Below, one piece after another: positions 1 to 11,394 of a stretch of 64,000 bases of DNA. Position 1 is the stretch's first letter; the number at the start of each line of letters is the position of its first letter. Origin of the DNA: Ustulina deusta. Lineage: Eukaryota; Ascomycota; Sordariomycetes; Xylariales; Xylariaceae. Where the stretch lies: the NCBI GenBank assembly GCA_023159155.1, contig JAJNNX010000009.1, positions 124,001 to 188,000 on the forward strand, read 5' to 3'. The position numbers and the translations under genes are program-made. The notes under the pieces were generated by a model that was not told the origin of the DNA, did not search any database, and saw nothing but the letters and a program-made list of their open reading frames with translations.

Positions 1-138
1 AGCACTGATTTCATACTTAGACCAGTGAGACATGTAACCTTCATTCTAAGTAGCTAGATAGATGTATAAATCATATCCTTCCATCCACGTCTCAATTTTA
101 TCTGCTCGTCTCGACTTCGAACTTCGGGCGGGAGTATA
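1..138. other. Left-edge flank of the transposon
   Basis: Ordinary-composition flank. No gene is seen. It ends in the TA at 137-138 that appears to be the target-site duplication of the adjacent inverted-repeat element. Confidence 0.5.
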
Positions 139-180
139 AGCTAACACCCCCCCTTGCGAACCACCCCATCGCGACCCAGC
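139..180 (+). repeat. Left terminal inverted repeat (42 bp)
   Basis: Begins AGCTAACACCCC and ends GCGACCCAGC. It is the exact reverse complement of 2298-2339 and is preceded by TA (137-138). Confidence 0.9.
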
Positions 181-1007
181 TAAAAACGCGCTACTAACCC
201 CAACCACCTCAATTAAAAATTGTTAAATAACGTAACCGCGTTTAGTTCTTATGTTCTTTTTTTACCCTTATTTTTTTTAGAATTAATTCCTTTTTATTGC
301 AATGCTTTTATATAGCAACCAATAGCATGCAGTAATTATAGTTCGTACTGTTTAATTTAATACTTCGCAAAAACAAGTAGCTATTTAATGGGGTATTAAC
401 CGGTTATATATACGCTGCTGCCTTAATAACATTTTAACTAAAAAACAGTTATATTAATACCTTTAGATCTTATTTATATACTTTAAAACTAAACTAGCTA
501 ATTAGGCTATAGGTTAGACTAAGCTAGGCTTTATATTTTTAATAGTCAAATTTAAGTATATAGCTAAATATATACTATTAGCTTTTAAAAACCCTAAAAT
601 ATTTAGAAAGTTATAGTATATATGTTTTTTTTTTTATAATCTTGAGCTAAAAATTGCTAAATTAACGTTTATTAGCTATTTGCGCATTAATAAAGCAACT
701 ATAACTAATATTAAACTATTTTTTAAATATTTTAAAGCTTTTAAACTAGCAAATATATTTTTAAAACAAGTTTTTAATACTAATAAAATAAGTATTGGCT
801 AAAGCATAAAAAGAAATTATTAGGTTATTTATAAAGTTTTAATATATATAGCTTTAAAAAAAAACGTTAAAAAAAGCAAATAAATAATATTTTTTGAGTA
901 TATTAGTAATAAAAGTATTGCTTTACTACTGCTGCTTATTTTTAAAAGAATTAATATTTAGAATTAATAGTTTTTAGATATAAATTATAATTTATTTAAA
1001 AATTATT

Positions 1008-1275
1008 ACGCGTTGAGCAATCACAGAAGGCAAGGCTTCATTCCGAAAGCGAACTTTGCATTAGAATCTAAGTATGAAGAAAAAGGAAAGCTAATTTTAC
1101 AAGGGTGCGTTGCAGGTTCTTTATGGGTGGATTGGTGGGAGGTGTGGGCAGCTGTCAGGTAATTGCCAGGTGCCGGCCAGGTGTAAGTCAGGTGACCTGG
1201 GAATTGAAGATTGCGGTTTGTGTGGCTTGTGGGTTGTAGCCACGCTGCCGGCCACCAGCCACCATACCGTAACTA
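1008..1275. other. GC-normal island inside the AT-rich transposon
   Basis: Composition changes abruptly from very AT-rich to normal at about 1008 and back at about 1275. The segment holds no recognisable gene. The open frame across it is not protein-like. It could be a later insertion into the decayed element, or a tract that escaped RIP. I found no clear terminal repeats or target duplication for it. Confidence 0.45.
1156..1199 (+). repeat. Four-copy 11-bp tandem array with CAGGT core
   Basis: CAGGT starts at 1156, 1167, 1178 and 1189, an exact 11-bp period. The six bases between the cores vary. It lies within the GC-normal island. Confidence 0.6.
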
Positions 1276-2297
1276 AAATTAGCAGTTTAAAATTTTGTTT
1301 AATAAATAAACTTATAATTTTATTATTATTAATTAGCTTATTAATATTTTTATTTTGTTTATTTAAAGCTATTTTAATAATATATTAGTTGTATTAATAT
1401 ATAATAGCTATAACTTATATATAAATAATAACTTTTTATAGCTTTGTTTTTTGAACAAAATATAGCTTGTTTTTTATAAACTATACTATAGCTATATTAT
1501 ATAAACATTAAATATTAAAGTTTTTAGTTTATTAAAAAAAAAGCTTAAAAATAAAATTAAAAAAATATTTAAAAGCTGCTTTAGTATTATATTTTTAAAA
1601 AAAAACATAATTATAGCATATAAATAAGCTTGCAACGCTATTTTATTACTAAAAACTATTAAAAAAACATAAGTAATAGCTAAAATATAGCTAAAAAATA
1701 TCTAATTACTATTATTTTTAAAATATATTATATTTAAAAATAAAAATATTGCTTATAAAGTTTAGCTAATATTTATACTAACTAATCGACTTAAAACATT
1801 TAAATATTAGCTTAGACCAGGCCAAATAAAAATCGCAACACTTATAAAAAACTAAAATTTGCAGTATATAACTCGGAAATTAGCTAAGCATTACCTTTTC
1901 TTTAATAACCTACCGCAAAGGCTGTTTTTTATAAAAGCTAACAAAGCCCTTAACTAGAAAGCTAAAAAAATTGCGATTTTAAAAACATACGTTAAGCTAT
2001 TAAAAACTAAACTAGCTAAAAAAATTATATCGAAGCGCAAATTAGTCAAATTGCTACCTAATTATTGTTTTATTTATATAACCTATATATAGCAAGTCAA
2101 ACAAAAATTGCAACAGCAAACGCTATATATAAATAAAGCTAGGAACAAAAACATACTAAAAGCAAAAAAAACAGAAACTAAAGATATAATTAAGGTTAGA
2201 ACGTCTTAATATTTAATAAAAATACTAAGGTTGGCTATAAATACCATGTTATGCTATAAATAATAGCTTCGAAAGTTGGTGGGTGGCTATTTTGGTG

Positions 2298-2339
2298 GCT
2301 GGGTCGCGATGGGGTGGTTCGCAAGGGGGGGTGTTAGCT
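2298..2339 (-). repeat. Right terminal inverted repeat (42 bp)
   Basis: Exact reverse complement of 139-180, followed by TA (2340-2341). A further short symmetrical GCGGG lies just outside both ends (128-132, and 2346-2350 on the other strand). This may mean the original repeat was slightly longer, or it may be chance. Confidence 0.9.
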
Positions 2340-2341
2340 TA

Positions 2342-5300
2342 TGGACCCGCTCCGTAGATCGAGTAAGGCTAAACGCATTTAGAACTAGGCATGAAAACTC
2401 GTATTATTGTGCGTATTCATCACTTCGGATCTTTTGGCTTGTTGCGATGCACTCTTCCTACGAGAACTGACTATAGCAGGTCATGAGATACCCTAACGTG
2501 TCTCCGTCCCAGTTCGCCAACACTTGCCGCCAAGTGTAGTATTTTGTAAAATATTGGTGTATGGAAGGTCTACGCAGCCCTGATACGTTCTACGTGATAC
2601 ATGCTATGGAATGAAGGTCTCGGTCCTCAATACAGAATGTTCCGGCCTCCAATAGTCAGCTATTTAGGCCTCACTAGATTCCGAGGATGAATAATTAGTT
2701 GTATATATATATATAGGCCTCGTATTCCCGCCTTCTCGCTGGAGGCTTCTAAGGGGTTCAAGGACCTTTGACACCTCAGAAGATTATTCGCAATCGATAC
2801 TATTCTTAAGGCTCTAGTTTCATCTCACTACAGATATACAAATCATGGGATCTGATCATAATACTCTCGTTTCTCATGCAAAATACTCTTTGATAAGTGG
2901 AGAAATTTAATAATTACCCTATTGAATCCCTACTCTGTCCTACATGACATTATCTGGGCGAGATCCTGAGACCCTTTCGCAATTGAATATGAATCTGCGT
3001 TACCGTCATGTGATCAGCGTTCTGGAAAAAAGCTAGTGTCTTGTGTATTGTTAACAGATCACCAATACAGCTCGAGGTTAGGCTGCTTGTATGTCAGGTG
3101 GCTATTAACCACCTGCCCTGCGGGAGTAAGTAGTTACAGTCGGGTTCGATATACGTGTAGGTGCAATAGAACCCGCCTTAGGTATAAGAGGTTCAAGAAT
3201 CAATTAACCCTAATTGAGCCTTAACCATTAACAACTGCCTCCCTGGCTGCAGATGAGTCTCTCTACTTACTCTAGGCCATCCTCCCAGATATTGTGCAAC
3301 AGTGTATATCCACAATACACCTATATAGAGTGTGTATATTAAGAGGGTTTTGAGGATAGGTATAATAGGTATCTTGTGAGTATCTGCCGTTGCGCGAGGG
3401 GCCTAAAACTACCCACCGCCGGTTTTTTGCTCATACAATATACGGAATACCCTCTCTATTCTTCCAGTCACATGACGTGGGCAACCATACGTAAGCCGCT
3501 GCCCTTATAACTCGCTTCACCGAAAAGAGGAATACGTGGCCGCAGTGCACATCTCCATCTTCTTTTGATCAAAGGTATGGTGCAGGTTGCTTACTTTTGC
3601 ATAATCTGCAGCAGTTGTAGTAGTGCTCTGCAGACCGATGCTCTTGTCAATGCGTGAGAGAGATGATCCCTTAAAGACCGCCCAATCAGAATTTTACTTC
3701 CAACAGCTGTGGCTGCATCAGACGACGCTGACCGTCACCGCCTCCTGCAGCCCACGTAATAACTCAACTGCCGTGAAACAAACAAAAAACATTGGGCGAT
3801 AGCCTGCTTATGTTTCGGTAGGCTGTGCAGATCTCGTTCGAATCGGGGCCTATATTATTCTAGAGCTGCGTAAATTAAATTTTAGGCATGCTCTGCTTAT
3901 CTTGCTGGGACAAGGAACCTGATAATCCGCTCTCTATAACCGTTTGGCCAAGTCTTGTATGAAAGGCCATTTACTATTTAAACCCATATTAAACTGGCTG
4001 TATTATATATGAACGTACGCTAAACTTGGAGGCTGTTGATATCTGCTCCGAAGACTTTCGGAGTCGGTTGGGTTGTGCTGACAAACCTACGAAATTTGAC
4101 GCTCAGTGGGACGTATGATATATGATACCTGAACGTAATAGCCTATCTCTATTATATTTTTATTAGCTATATACAATTAAATCCCGTATGGGCTCACTGA
4201 AACTCACCGAAAATGGCTTGGGAGGTGGATTTCAGCGAGGGTTTGTTAACTGAACGATACCCTGATAATTATATTTTGTAGTCTGCTGCAAGTTGAAACC
4301 CACATTTAGGTAACAAGTGTTTGGGAAGATATTTTGGTATCGAGGTCGTCAACCCTTTGTTTGCTAGGTGGGAATTCAAGTGGCTTGTTTATACCCAGGC
4401 TTCCAATCACCGGGCTTCCTGTGCTCCCTCGGATCATGTATGTCCTATTTCAACAAGGGGGCAAAACGCCTCGTATAGCTTGTAGTACAGCCACATACCT
4501 CGTGATTAAATTAATGACATGGGGTGGATTGGTAAACACCAGACAGCTCTTTTCATCTTCAATTGTTGTTCACTCGCTGCGGAGACAGGAAGGCAAAAGC
4601 AAGAAGTAACTAAGGAAGATATATACTATTCAAGATATGATATTAGCAGCTATCGAGATGTCTCGAACCTTTTGTTTCATGATGAAGAATGTCATTTCTC
4701 ATTGCTCTCGCTCTCGTCCCATCTGCCTTCATGTCCGGTTGAATTGGTATAAACCCCTTGGAACCGACTGCTGGATTCTAATCATAGTTTGATAGCCTCC
4801 GGCGAAGTATCACCGTTCCGGCCACCCCAGTAATCACTCCGGCTTCGAACGACGCAGCTGTCCAGAGTACAACGCCCTAAGGAACGATCTCGTCAATGAC
4901 GAATCCTTCTGCTGACTGCGTGGTCGGGAGTGCATTAATACACGTATGCTAGTAATCGCTTGGGGTATTTTGGGGTGAGGGGGGTTTGGCTGGATTCACT
5001 GAAAGGAATAGTAATGCATGATATGGCATATACAATTGAAATAGTTGTTATGCTTGCTTACATGTATTTTCGGTGATGGCTTTGTCGGATAGTTATAAGT
5101 ACTGTCTAGGTCGGTGACACAGCCGTGTTGGGCGGTATACGGGATCGGCAAAGGACAATGGAGAGGCGACGGAATCTAATTGACGATCGGTCAGGGAAGC
5201 AATTCAAATATTACTTACATCTTACTGTGGCTTAGGGTCGAAGATAGCCTTAGTCTACCCAATCGCAACGACGCGAGCTACTGCAGTCATATCATGCCCT

Positions 5301-6800
5301 CAGCCCCCGAGAACGCAGGTGAGACACACGCAATATGCGGCTCACATCTCCTCCTGGCTGAAATCTACTTATTGGTTGACGTTCTGGGTGACTTTGGCGG
5401 AAGTCAATACCTATGCGTTGGAGCGGAAAATATGAGGTACCTAATCACATGGTGTACGCAACTTCATACGAGGGCGGATACTCAACAGGTTCGGCTAGTC
5501 CAGGCCAAAGTTAACGAGAATTTCTACTGGGAGAAAAAAAAAGCTATGCTTGACCTTTACTCGTCATTTGGAAACTGGGAAGATTTCGTTCAATGCGATC
5601 AGATACAATGTTGAATTAAACCTAGGCACTTACATAAGCACTTTTTTCGGTACCAGCGGAAAGGCGAAGAAAAAAAGGTATCTACGGTCTATCTAGGTTA
5701 TGGGTCTGACGGATAACAATTGCCGGCGCAGCGCTGCTCAATCCTGGAACAGTGGATATGGGTTCTGCCACAGATCAACGAGGCTTTTGCACCAGAAACG
5801 TAAGCAACAAGAGCTTGTCGATCATTCAATTTCCCATACAATAGTGTAGGTACTGCTAGACGGGATAGATAGAGATGGATTAGAAAAATACCCTTAGCAG
5901 AGACAACTGGTGATGAGATAGAGGAAGTTATGGTAGTGGATAAGAAACCCTTGAAATACAAGTCTGTAGCGCTGCGCTAGTAATTACCTACCATCCTTGG
6001 GAGCTGGGTTGCATGTGTAAAATGCTTTCGTGGTGGTGCCAAGCCCAACTTTCTCAAATTGTTGCCCCCCTTTGGTACGAACCCGAGACCGCTTAGAGTA
6101 TAGTGTCGGTGGAGTTTAGGCGCACCTAAACTTCACAACATCAGTAGTTATAATGTTGTAATCTCGAAGATGGCTGTGGCTGTGTAAGGTAAGGGGTAGT
6201 AGGTAGGTATATTAGGTAGTTTATTGTGTAGACACCTAGGAACTTCGGAATCGCAATCGTATTGCTGTGCCTGTATGCACTACTACACTACCCAGGTAAG
6301 GTTAGATGATACGGTACCCTCCCTGTTCACTTGGGGGCTTGGTCTATCTAGTGTACAGATTTGTTTCTTTCGTTTCTTCAATACCAAGCTTGAATGGTGA
6401 GAAATACCCATCTTATCATGATTCCAACGCGCGTACCTACTGCGGTACATCATCACATTGTCTAACCTGGCTCGTCCCCTGTGACTCCAACCGCCGTCAT
6501 TATCTTCCCATCCCTGCTCATGCGGGCCGCCATAGTGTACGTTGCGCCCGCGATATAAGCCGTAATGGTACTAGTGTACGACGATGCATATAAATTGGGA
6601 TACACTCAGTTACTTGGGTATTACAAAACGGGTTCTGGAGTTCCTGGGGTAGCTCACTACTTATACTACCCAACGCGCGAAATCCCTCTCGTTGTCGGGG
6701 TACTAAATTCGATTTTTCTGTTCATCTGTTTATCTGTTCAGGGTTTTTCGAATTTCCGGGTTTGGGGCGAATAGTGAATTGGACGATTGTTCTATCGTGA
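2342..6800. other. 4.4-kb stretch without a supported gene
   Basis: Only short frames occur here, the longest 144 codons at 5180-5614 and beginning with TTG. None resembles a known family or shows convincing splice structure. There is a short TA tract near 2703 and a TAGGTA-rich patch near 6183-6250. A clade-specific small gene cannot be excluded. Confidence 0.4.
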
Positions 6801-8493
6801 ATGACGGGAAGTGGAATTATGGACGGCCTGGCGATTCTGTCGCCGAGAAGCAGCGATCCGTCGTGCAAGCTGCCGTCCCCGCTCGATCCTAGTATGTTCG
6901 TTCCCGTCCACAAACTTGAGAGTTAAATTTCCTGTGTGAAGGGTATTTGGGCGGCAGTTATTGTAGGGGGATCGAAGTTGTATTACATCTTGCTTCCTTA
7001 CCGATCATGACTGACCGTTTATCTAACCTACCTACTTGATTTCGAAACCGGGTTACTGCTAACAGAGGCACTGCCAATTAGTTCCGACAGACCCGATCGT
7101 GGGGTCGAAAGACTTCTACCATGTTAACATCATCGTATCGGGGGCATTGGCCCTCTTCTCTATTCTGGTGACATCCGGCTTGATATGGCGGCATGTAACG
7201 CACATGAGTCGGCCGCGTGAACAGATATATATCATCAGAATCTGCCTTCTCCTCCCCATCATCGCCGTCGTATTCTGGGTGGGCGTCTACATCCCGCGGT
7301 ACTACGTCTACCTATACGCCATCATCGTATTTTGCGAGCCGGTGACGTTGGTGTGTTTCTTCCTATTCATCTGCGAGACCCTGGCCGCTCCCGTTTCGGG
7401 GCCCCCGTTGCCCTCGTCGTCTCCGCCCTCGCGCCGCACTATCTTCCTGTCGCCCTTAGCAACCCGTGCTCGGCTGCTCGGCGTCTCGATCGCCGATAAA
7501 AGTGTATTCAACCTCTTCCGTCGAAACTGGATCGGCGTCGCGCAGAATGTCCCCGTCGCCTGGGCAGTAGCGATTGCGGTCATCGCCACCGAGGCCGCAA
7601 ACGTCTATTGTCTGACGGCACATGATGCGCACCACGCGCATATATATCTGATTGTGTTCAAGACGATTAGCACGTTTAGTGCGCTCCTTGCCGTGCTGCG
7701 CACCACGCTACCGGTCAGGTCAGAAGTGAAAAAGCACAGGGCTATAGCGAAGCTTTGGGCTTTCAAGGCTTTGATCTTTTTGCAGGTAGCGCAGGACGTG
7801 AGTTTTCACCCCCGGAATCCCTGTCCTTGAATACATCAAATATATCCAGAGATAAACGAGGAGAAAGACTCCAGAGCCGAGATCCCGCCACGCCTTGACA
7901 TGGAGCTTTTTGAGAAGGAGAGGTGCTAATACCATGCGGGCAACAGTTCATCTTCTCGATCATCGACTCAAAGGCCCCGCGTTCGATAACTGACTCTACG
8001 ACAATTAGTCAGGCTGATTTCATAACCGGCGTTCCTGCGCTAGTCGTGGAAATTGAACTCGTCATTTTCTCGGTTTTCTTTCACTATGCGTATAGCGTGA
8101 GCATGTACCAGTTGTCAGACGAGCAGAAGCGCGCGGGACAGGAGTATCAGGGGTACGGTTGGCGACTGGTGAGTCTTCATTTGTATATCAACGCCCTCGG
8201 TCAAGCGCGGGGTTACCCAAGTCAAGATCACTATCAAAACAATGAGTATGTGCTGATGATACACGCTTTTAAAGATCTACAAAGTCTTTGACATCCGCGA
8301 TGTATTCGCCTTGACCCAGTTTGCTTTCCACATCCGCCAGGAGGTCGAGAAGAACGAGGCGGAGGCGCAGGGTTTGGAACTGCCCCCGGGCCGTCATGTG
8401 CGGCTTGACAGCAGCAGTACCCAGGGGTCGACGGGGAGAAAGTGGCCGCATCAACACTTGACAGAGGTGTCAGCGCCGAATCAAGATCAATAA
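6801..8493 (+). CDS. Organic solute transporter alpha / TMEM184 family membrane protein (DUF300)
   Basis: Predicted 415-aa polytopic membrane protein of the fungal OSTalpha/TMEM184 (solute carrier 51 alpha-like) family. Exons: 6801-6891, 7082-7797, 7947-8168, 8275-8493. Introns have GTATGT, GTGAGT and GTGAGT donors; the first has a CTAAC branch site 17 nt before its acceptor. Characteristic sequence is the loop after the first membrane helix (SRPREQIYIIR) and the run of hydrophobic segments after it. Without the 5' exon the frame has no in-frame ATG before the first helix: position 7099 is GTG. Splicing 6891 to 7082 supplies ATG and the PIVG segment expected just before helix 1. The C-terminal tail is polar. 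It probably sits in an endomembrane; the substrate is unknown. It is convergent with the noxA gene. Confidence 0.82.
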
Positions 8494-9517
8494 ATCGACA
8501 TGAATCGAGGAACAGTGAACGGCATATACACTGCGAATATCGAACGGGGATATCAAGATGCCCCTATATTTTCGTTTCATCGGGGGCCATACTAAGATAC
8601 AATGTTTAATCTTCTCACCCATTCATTCTACTGATCGCTTATTGCTGATCGAGGGAGTATCCACAAGCTCAGCATCCTTTACAGACTCGGCGGCCTGTCA
8701 TCTGTTGTGTCATGGGTACTCGATAACGTTATCCAAAGGCGCCACCAAATCAACCAGCCGATTCCCCCTGTTAGAGTTGAGAGTAGATTCACGCCAACAA
8801 CCGCCACCAAAGCCTTTGCTACATCTACGGTACCGCATGATAGACAGCCTACCGCCGCCGTGCTCCAACTGCTGCACTCACCCAGACTAATGTCGTTTAC
8901 CAGGCACCTTGGCCTTAGCGAGACCGGTGCTTTTACACGTAGGATTATCTACCTAGTCTAGGCGAGTAGCTGGACCGCACGGGGCACAACATGAAACACG
9001 GCAGCTGACAGAAGCCGGCCAGTCTACCGCCTCTTGCACAATAGCCAAAATGCCGCGACGTTTCAAGTGACCGTGGCACAGGTCTCGATAGCCGCCGGAG
9101 CATCACCTAACACCACACCACAACACAACTGTTCTTTCTAGTACTCGTCCAGTTCAGGGATTACGTCCGTTTATAGTGCTAGGCTAAAAACTTTGCTGGG
9201 TATTAAAAAAGCGTTTCGCTAGATTGTATACTAAATTGACATATGCATGTGGAATCTGTGACACCGAAGCCTGAGCCTCTGCCAGAGACTATCTACAACC
9301 ACCACAGGTTGGCCACGTTTTATGTCCTATTACCGATAGTCTGGGGTTATGGGGATTGGACATGCGAGCTTCTAGTGGCTGTCAATGTCCCTCCTCTGAA
9401 AGACTCGAAATGCATCTCTGGGACCCTACCATTCGCTATTGATTTACAACTCTGTGCAAGCTTATGTAAATCATTGCCATAATGCATAAAATGGTACATC
9501 GAAGTGAACAGGAGTGC
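8494..9517. other. Intergenic, convergent 3' ends
   Basis: Separates the 3' ends of the OSTalpha-like gene and noxA. Contains only short, unsupported frames (for example 8558-8890 and 9243-9482). No RNA gene or repeat is seen. Confidence 0.5.
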
Positions 9518-11394
9518 TTAGAAGTGCTCCTTCCAGAATCGGAACCGGACTTCTCTGCAGGTTGCGGCTTTAGCAGCCTTTTGGATGTCTCGAGCTGTAA
9601 TGTGGTGTTAGTCAGAAACTTAAGGTGTAAATGAGAAGAGTTCTTGTCGACTTACCCGCCGCGGAAGGACCGCAGAAGTACACGCCCACTGTAGTCTGCA
9701 TACTACCCTCAAGTCCATTGATGTAGGTTCGGTCGAGAATGCCATTCCGCATAGCTTCGAATATACTGGCAAAATTGGGGCGGCCAAAGTTGGTTCTCGC
9801 CTTAAGCTCAGTCAAAGGATCGAGGTCGGAGCCGACGCTGTTAAGCACGATATTCTGGGTTGTGTCTATGTCCAGTTTTTGCGTCAGGAAGGTATGGATC
9901 TTGAGGAACTCAACACCATTGCTGCCTGGAATGCGGGCAGCCTCTGAGCTTTGCGACTCGAGTGACGAGAGTAGTGTCTGGAACCATTCAAACGATCCGG
10001 TGTCCTTACACACCCAAATAAATTCAACTCGGCGAAGACGGGTTGGCGGGTTGGGACTATTCCGTAGATGCCAGATGTTCTTCAGGATTGAAGCCCACGG
10101 TGTAACACCAATACCCGTACCGATAAGCACTGCAATCTCGTTGTCGAACACATCCTCAGCAGGAGCACCGTAAGGGCCGTCGATGCGGAGGGCCGGCATC
10201 TGTTGGCCGTTCTGGAGCGCGACCTCGTACATTCCCATCGGATCGACGCCTTCATAGAGCTTAGCCTGAGCCCCACCAGCACCAACAGCATCACCCAATG
10301 CCCTTGTGAAATCACCGACTTGTCGAACGTGTACAGAGACGTAAGGGTCATAAGGGCAAGATGTGATCGTAAATGGATGCCACTCGTAGTTGGACAGGCT
10401 CGGCACCTGTAAAAAGAGCCACTGGCCGGCCTTGTACTTGAAAGACGGCTTTTCAAACTGAATTTCCACGACGTCTGTGATTGATTAGCAAGCCACGGCG
10501 CAAACAGAGTTAATTTCACTGACCATAGGGATGGCGAACCACTCGAGTGATCTTTGTCGGTCGCGCAGCACGGACTTCACGATATAGTCGCTCAATCAGA
10601 TAAAGTCCGCCTGCAAAAAGTTCCCATCGCCAGCCCTGGTAGCCGATACAATGATTCCAGAATAAGTCACCTGCGAAAGGTGAGACAGGCTCGGCGGTGT
10701 CACGGACAAAGCATCCAACGGCGTGGGTGTACATTCCAAGCAGGAACGGGATGAACAGATGATGTGTGTACCAAAATGTTTCGAACGATTGTTGTCGGAT
10801 GCGATGATGAGCCGTTGTGTACATTAACAACATGCAGAAAAGCATTATGTGCCCTGTTATACCACCAGCCTGGGTATAGTGAATCTGAATAGCCGCCTCA
10901 GGTCTAACTTGTGTCTTCTCGACATTGTAAAAACTGGGGGCACGTCAGCACAGGACTCCATGGGGCGAGTGGATTCAGGACAAACTTGACGTAGTGCGCA
11001 GATACATGCAGCAGCGTGAAGAGCAGCATAGCATAGGCGACTTGACGATGGAACCAAATATTTTCGTCTAGAGGCAAAAATCTGATCTTGGGTCGAATCC
11101 ATCGTACTATTGTGCGGCATACTGGAAGCAAGATGAATGTGGTGTCGAATGATAGAACAAAACCAGCGCCTCGCGAAATCCAAACCGACCATTTTAGGCC
11201 GTTCAGGGCCGCCAGTCGAGGCTCGTGTGCTTGTTTATACCTAACCACCAGTTAGAATATTGCAACCATACAAAAAGCTTGGAAATCACTCACCAGCCCC
11301 ACGCAAAGATACCGAAATGAAAGCCCCAGAACAGAAGGTGGAACGAGAGTTTACTCGCAGTAAACTGCTTCTTTATCAACGCGATGAGCTCCAT
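9518..11394 (-). CDS. noxA: NADPH oxidase A (superoxide-generating NoxA)
   Basis: Predicted 553 aa, the usual NoxA length. Exons (minus strand): 11394-11294, 11240-10986, 10933-10524, 10474-9656, 9594-9518. Introns are 49-61 nt. Each junction restores family sequence, for example HYVN joined to FYNVE and HPY joined to DVVEIQF through split codons. The N-terminal half is a six-helix ferric-reductase transmembrane domain with paired haem-binding histidines (HRQVAYAM...HVSAH and TTAHH...THH). The C-terminal half carries the FAD motif (HPFTITSC), NADPH-binding motifs (GTGIGVTPWASI and YFCGPS) and the typical KEHF end. There are no EF hands, so it is NoxA not NoxC. It transfers electrons from cytosolic NADPH to O2 across a membrane, and NoxR and Rac regulate it in other fungi. 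In other fungi NoxA controls sexual development and hyphal or infection-structure differentiation. Confidence 0.95.

Larger units (their letters stand above)
139..2339. mobile_element. Decayed (RIP-like) TIR DNA transposon, probably Tc1/mariner-pogo (Fot1-like)
   Basis: A 2.2-kb block is bounded by 42-bp inverted repeats at 139-180 and 2298-2339 that match at 42 of 42 positions. TA dinucleotides flank it at 137-138 and 2340-2341. Size, TIR length and TA target fit fungal Fot1/pogo-type Tc1-mariner elements. The interior is extremely A+T rich with abundant TpA, and no reading frame exceeds 92 aa, so any transposase is destroyed. This is what repeat-induced point mutation leaves. One stretch near 1939-2056 (+) still reads as a lysine/leucine-rich peptide, like a pogo-type transposase C terminus, but this is weak. 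The GC-rich TIRs stayed intact while the interior decayed. The family assignment is inferred from structure only. Confidence 0.8.

Noticed and set aside
1110..1388. 92-codon frame in the transposon
   Set aside because: Crosses the boundary of the GC-normal island into AT-rich DNA; its end is a low-complexity Leu/Ile run produced by composition.
3785..3860. T-loop-like GTTCGAATC suggesting a tRNA
   Set aside because: No matching acceptor stem or anticodon arm could be drawn around it.
5180..5614. 144-codon plus-strand frame
   Set aside because: Begins with TTG. The first ATG is well inside, and nothing in the protein is recognisable.
7099..7830. GTG start for the OSTalpha-like gene
   Set aside because: GTG is not a usual nuclear start in fungi, and a 5' exon with proper splice signals and an ATG explains the N terminus.
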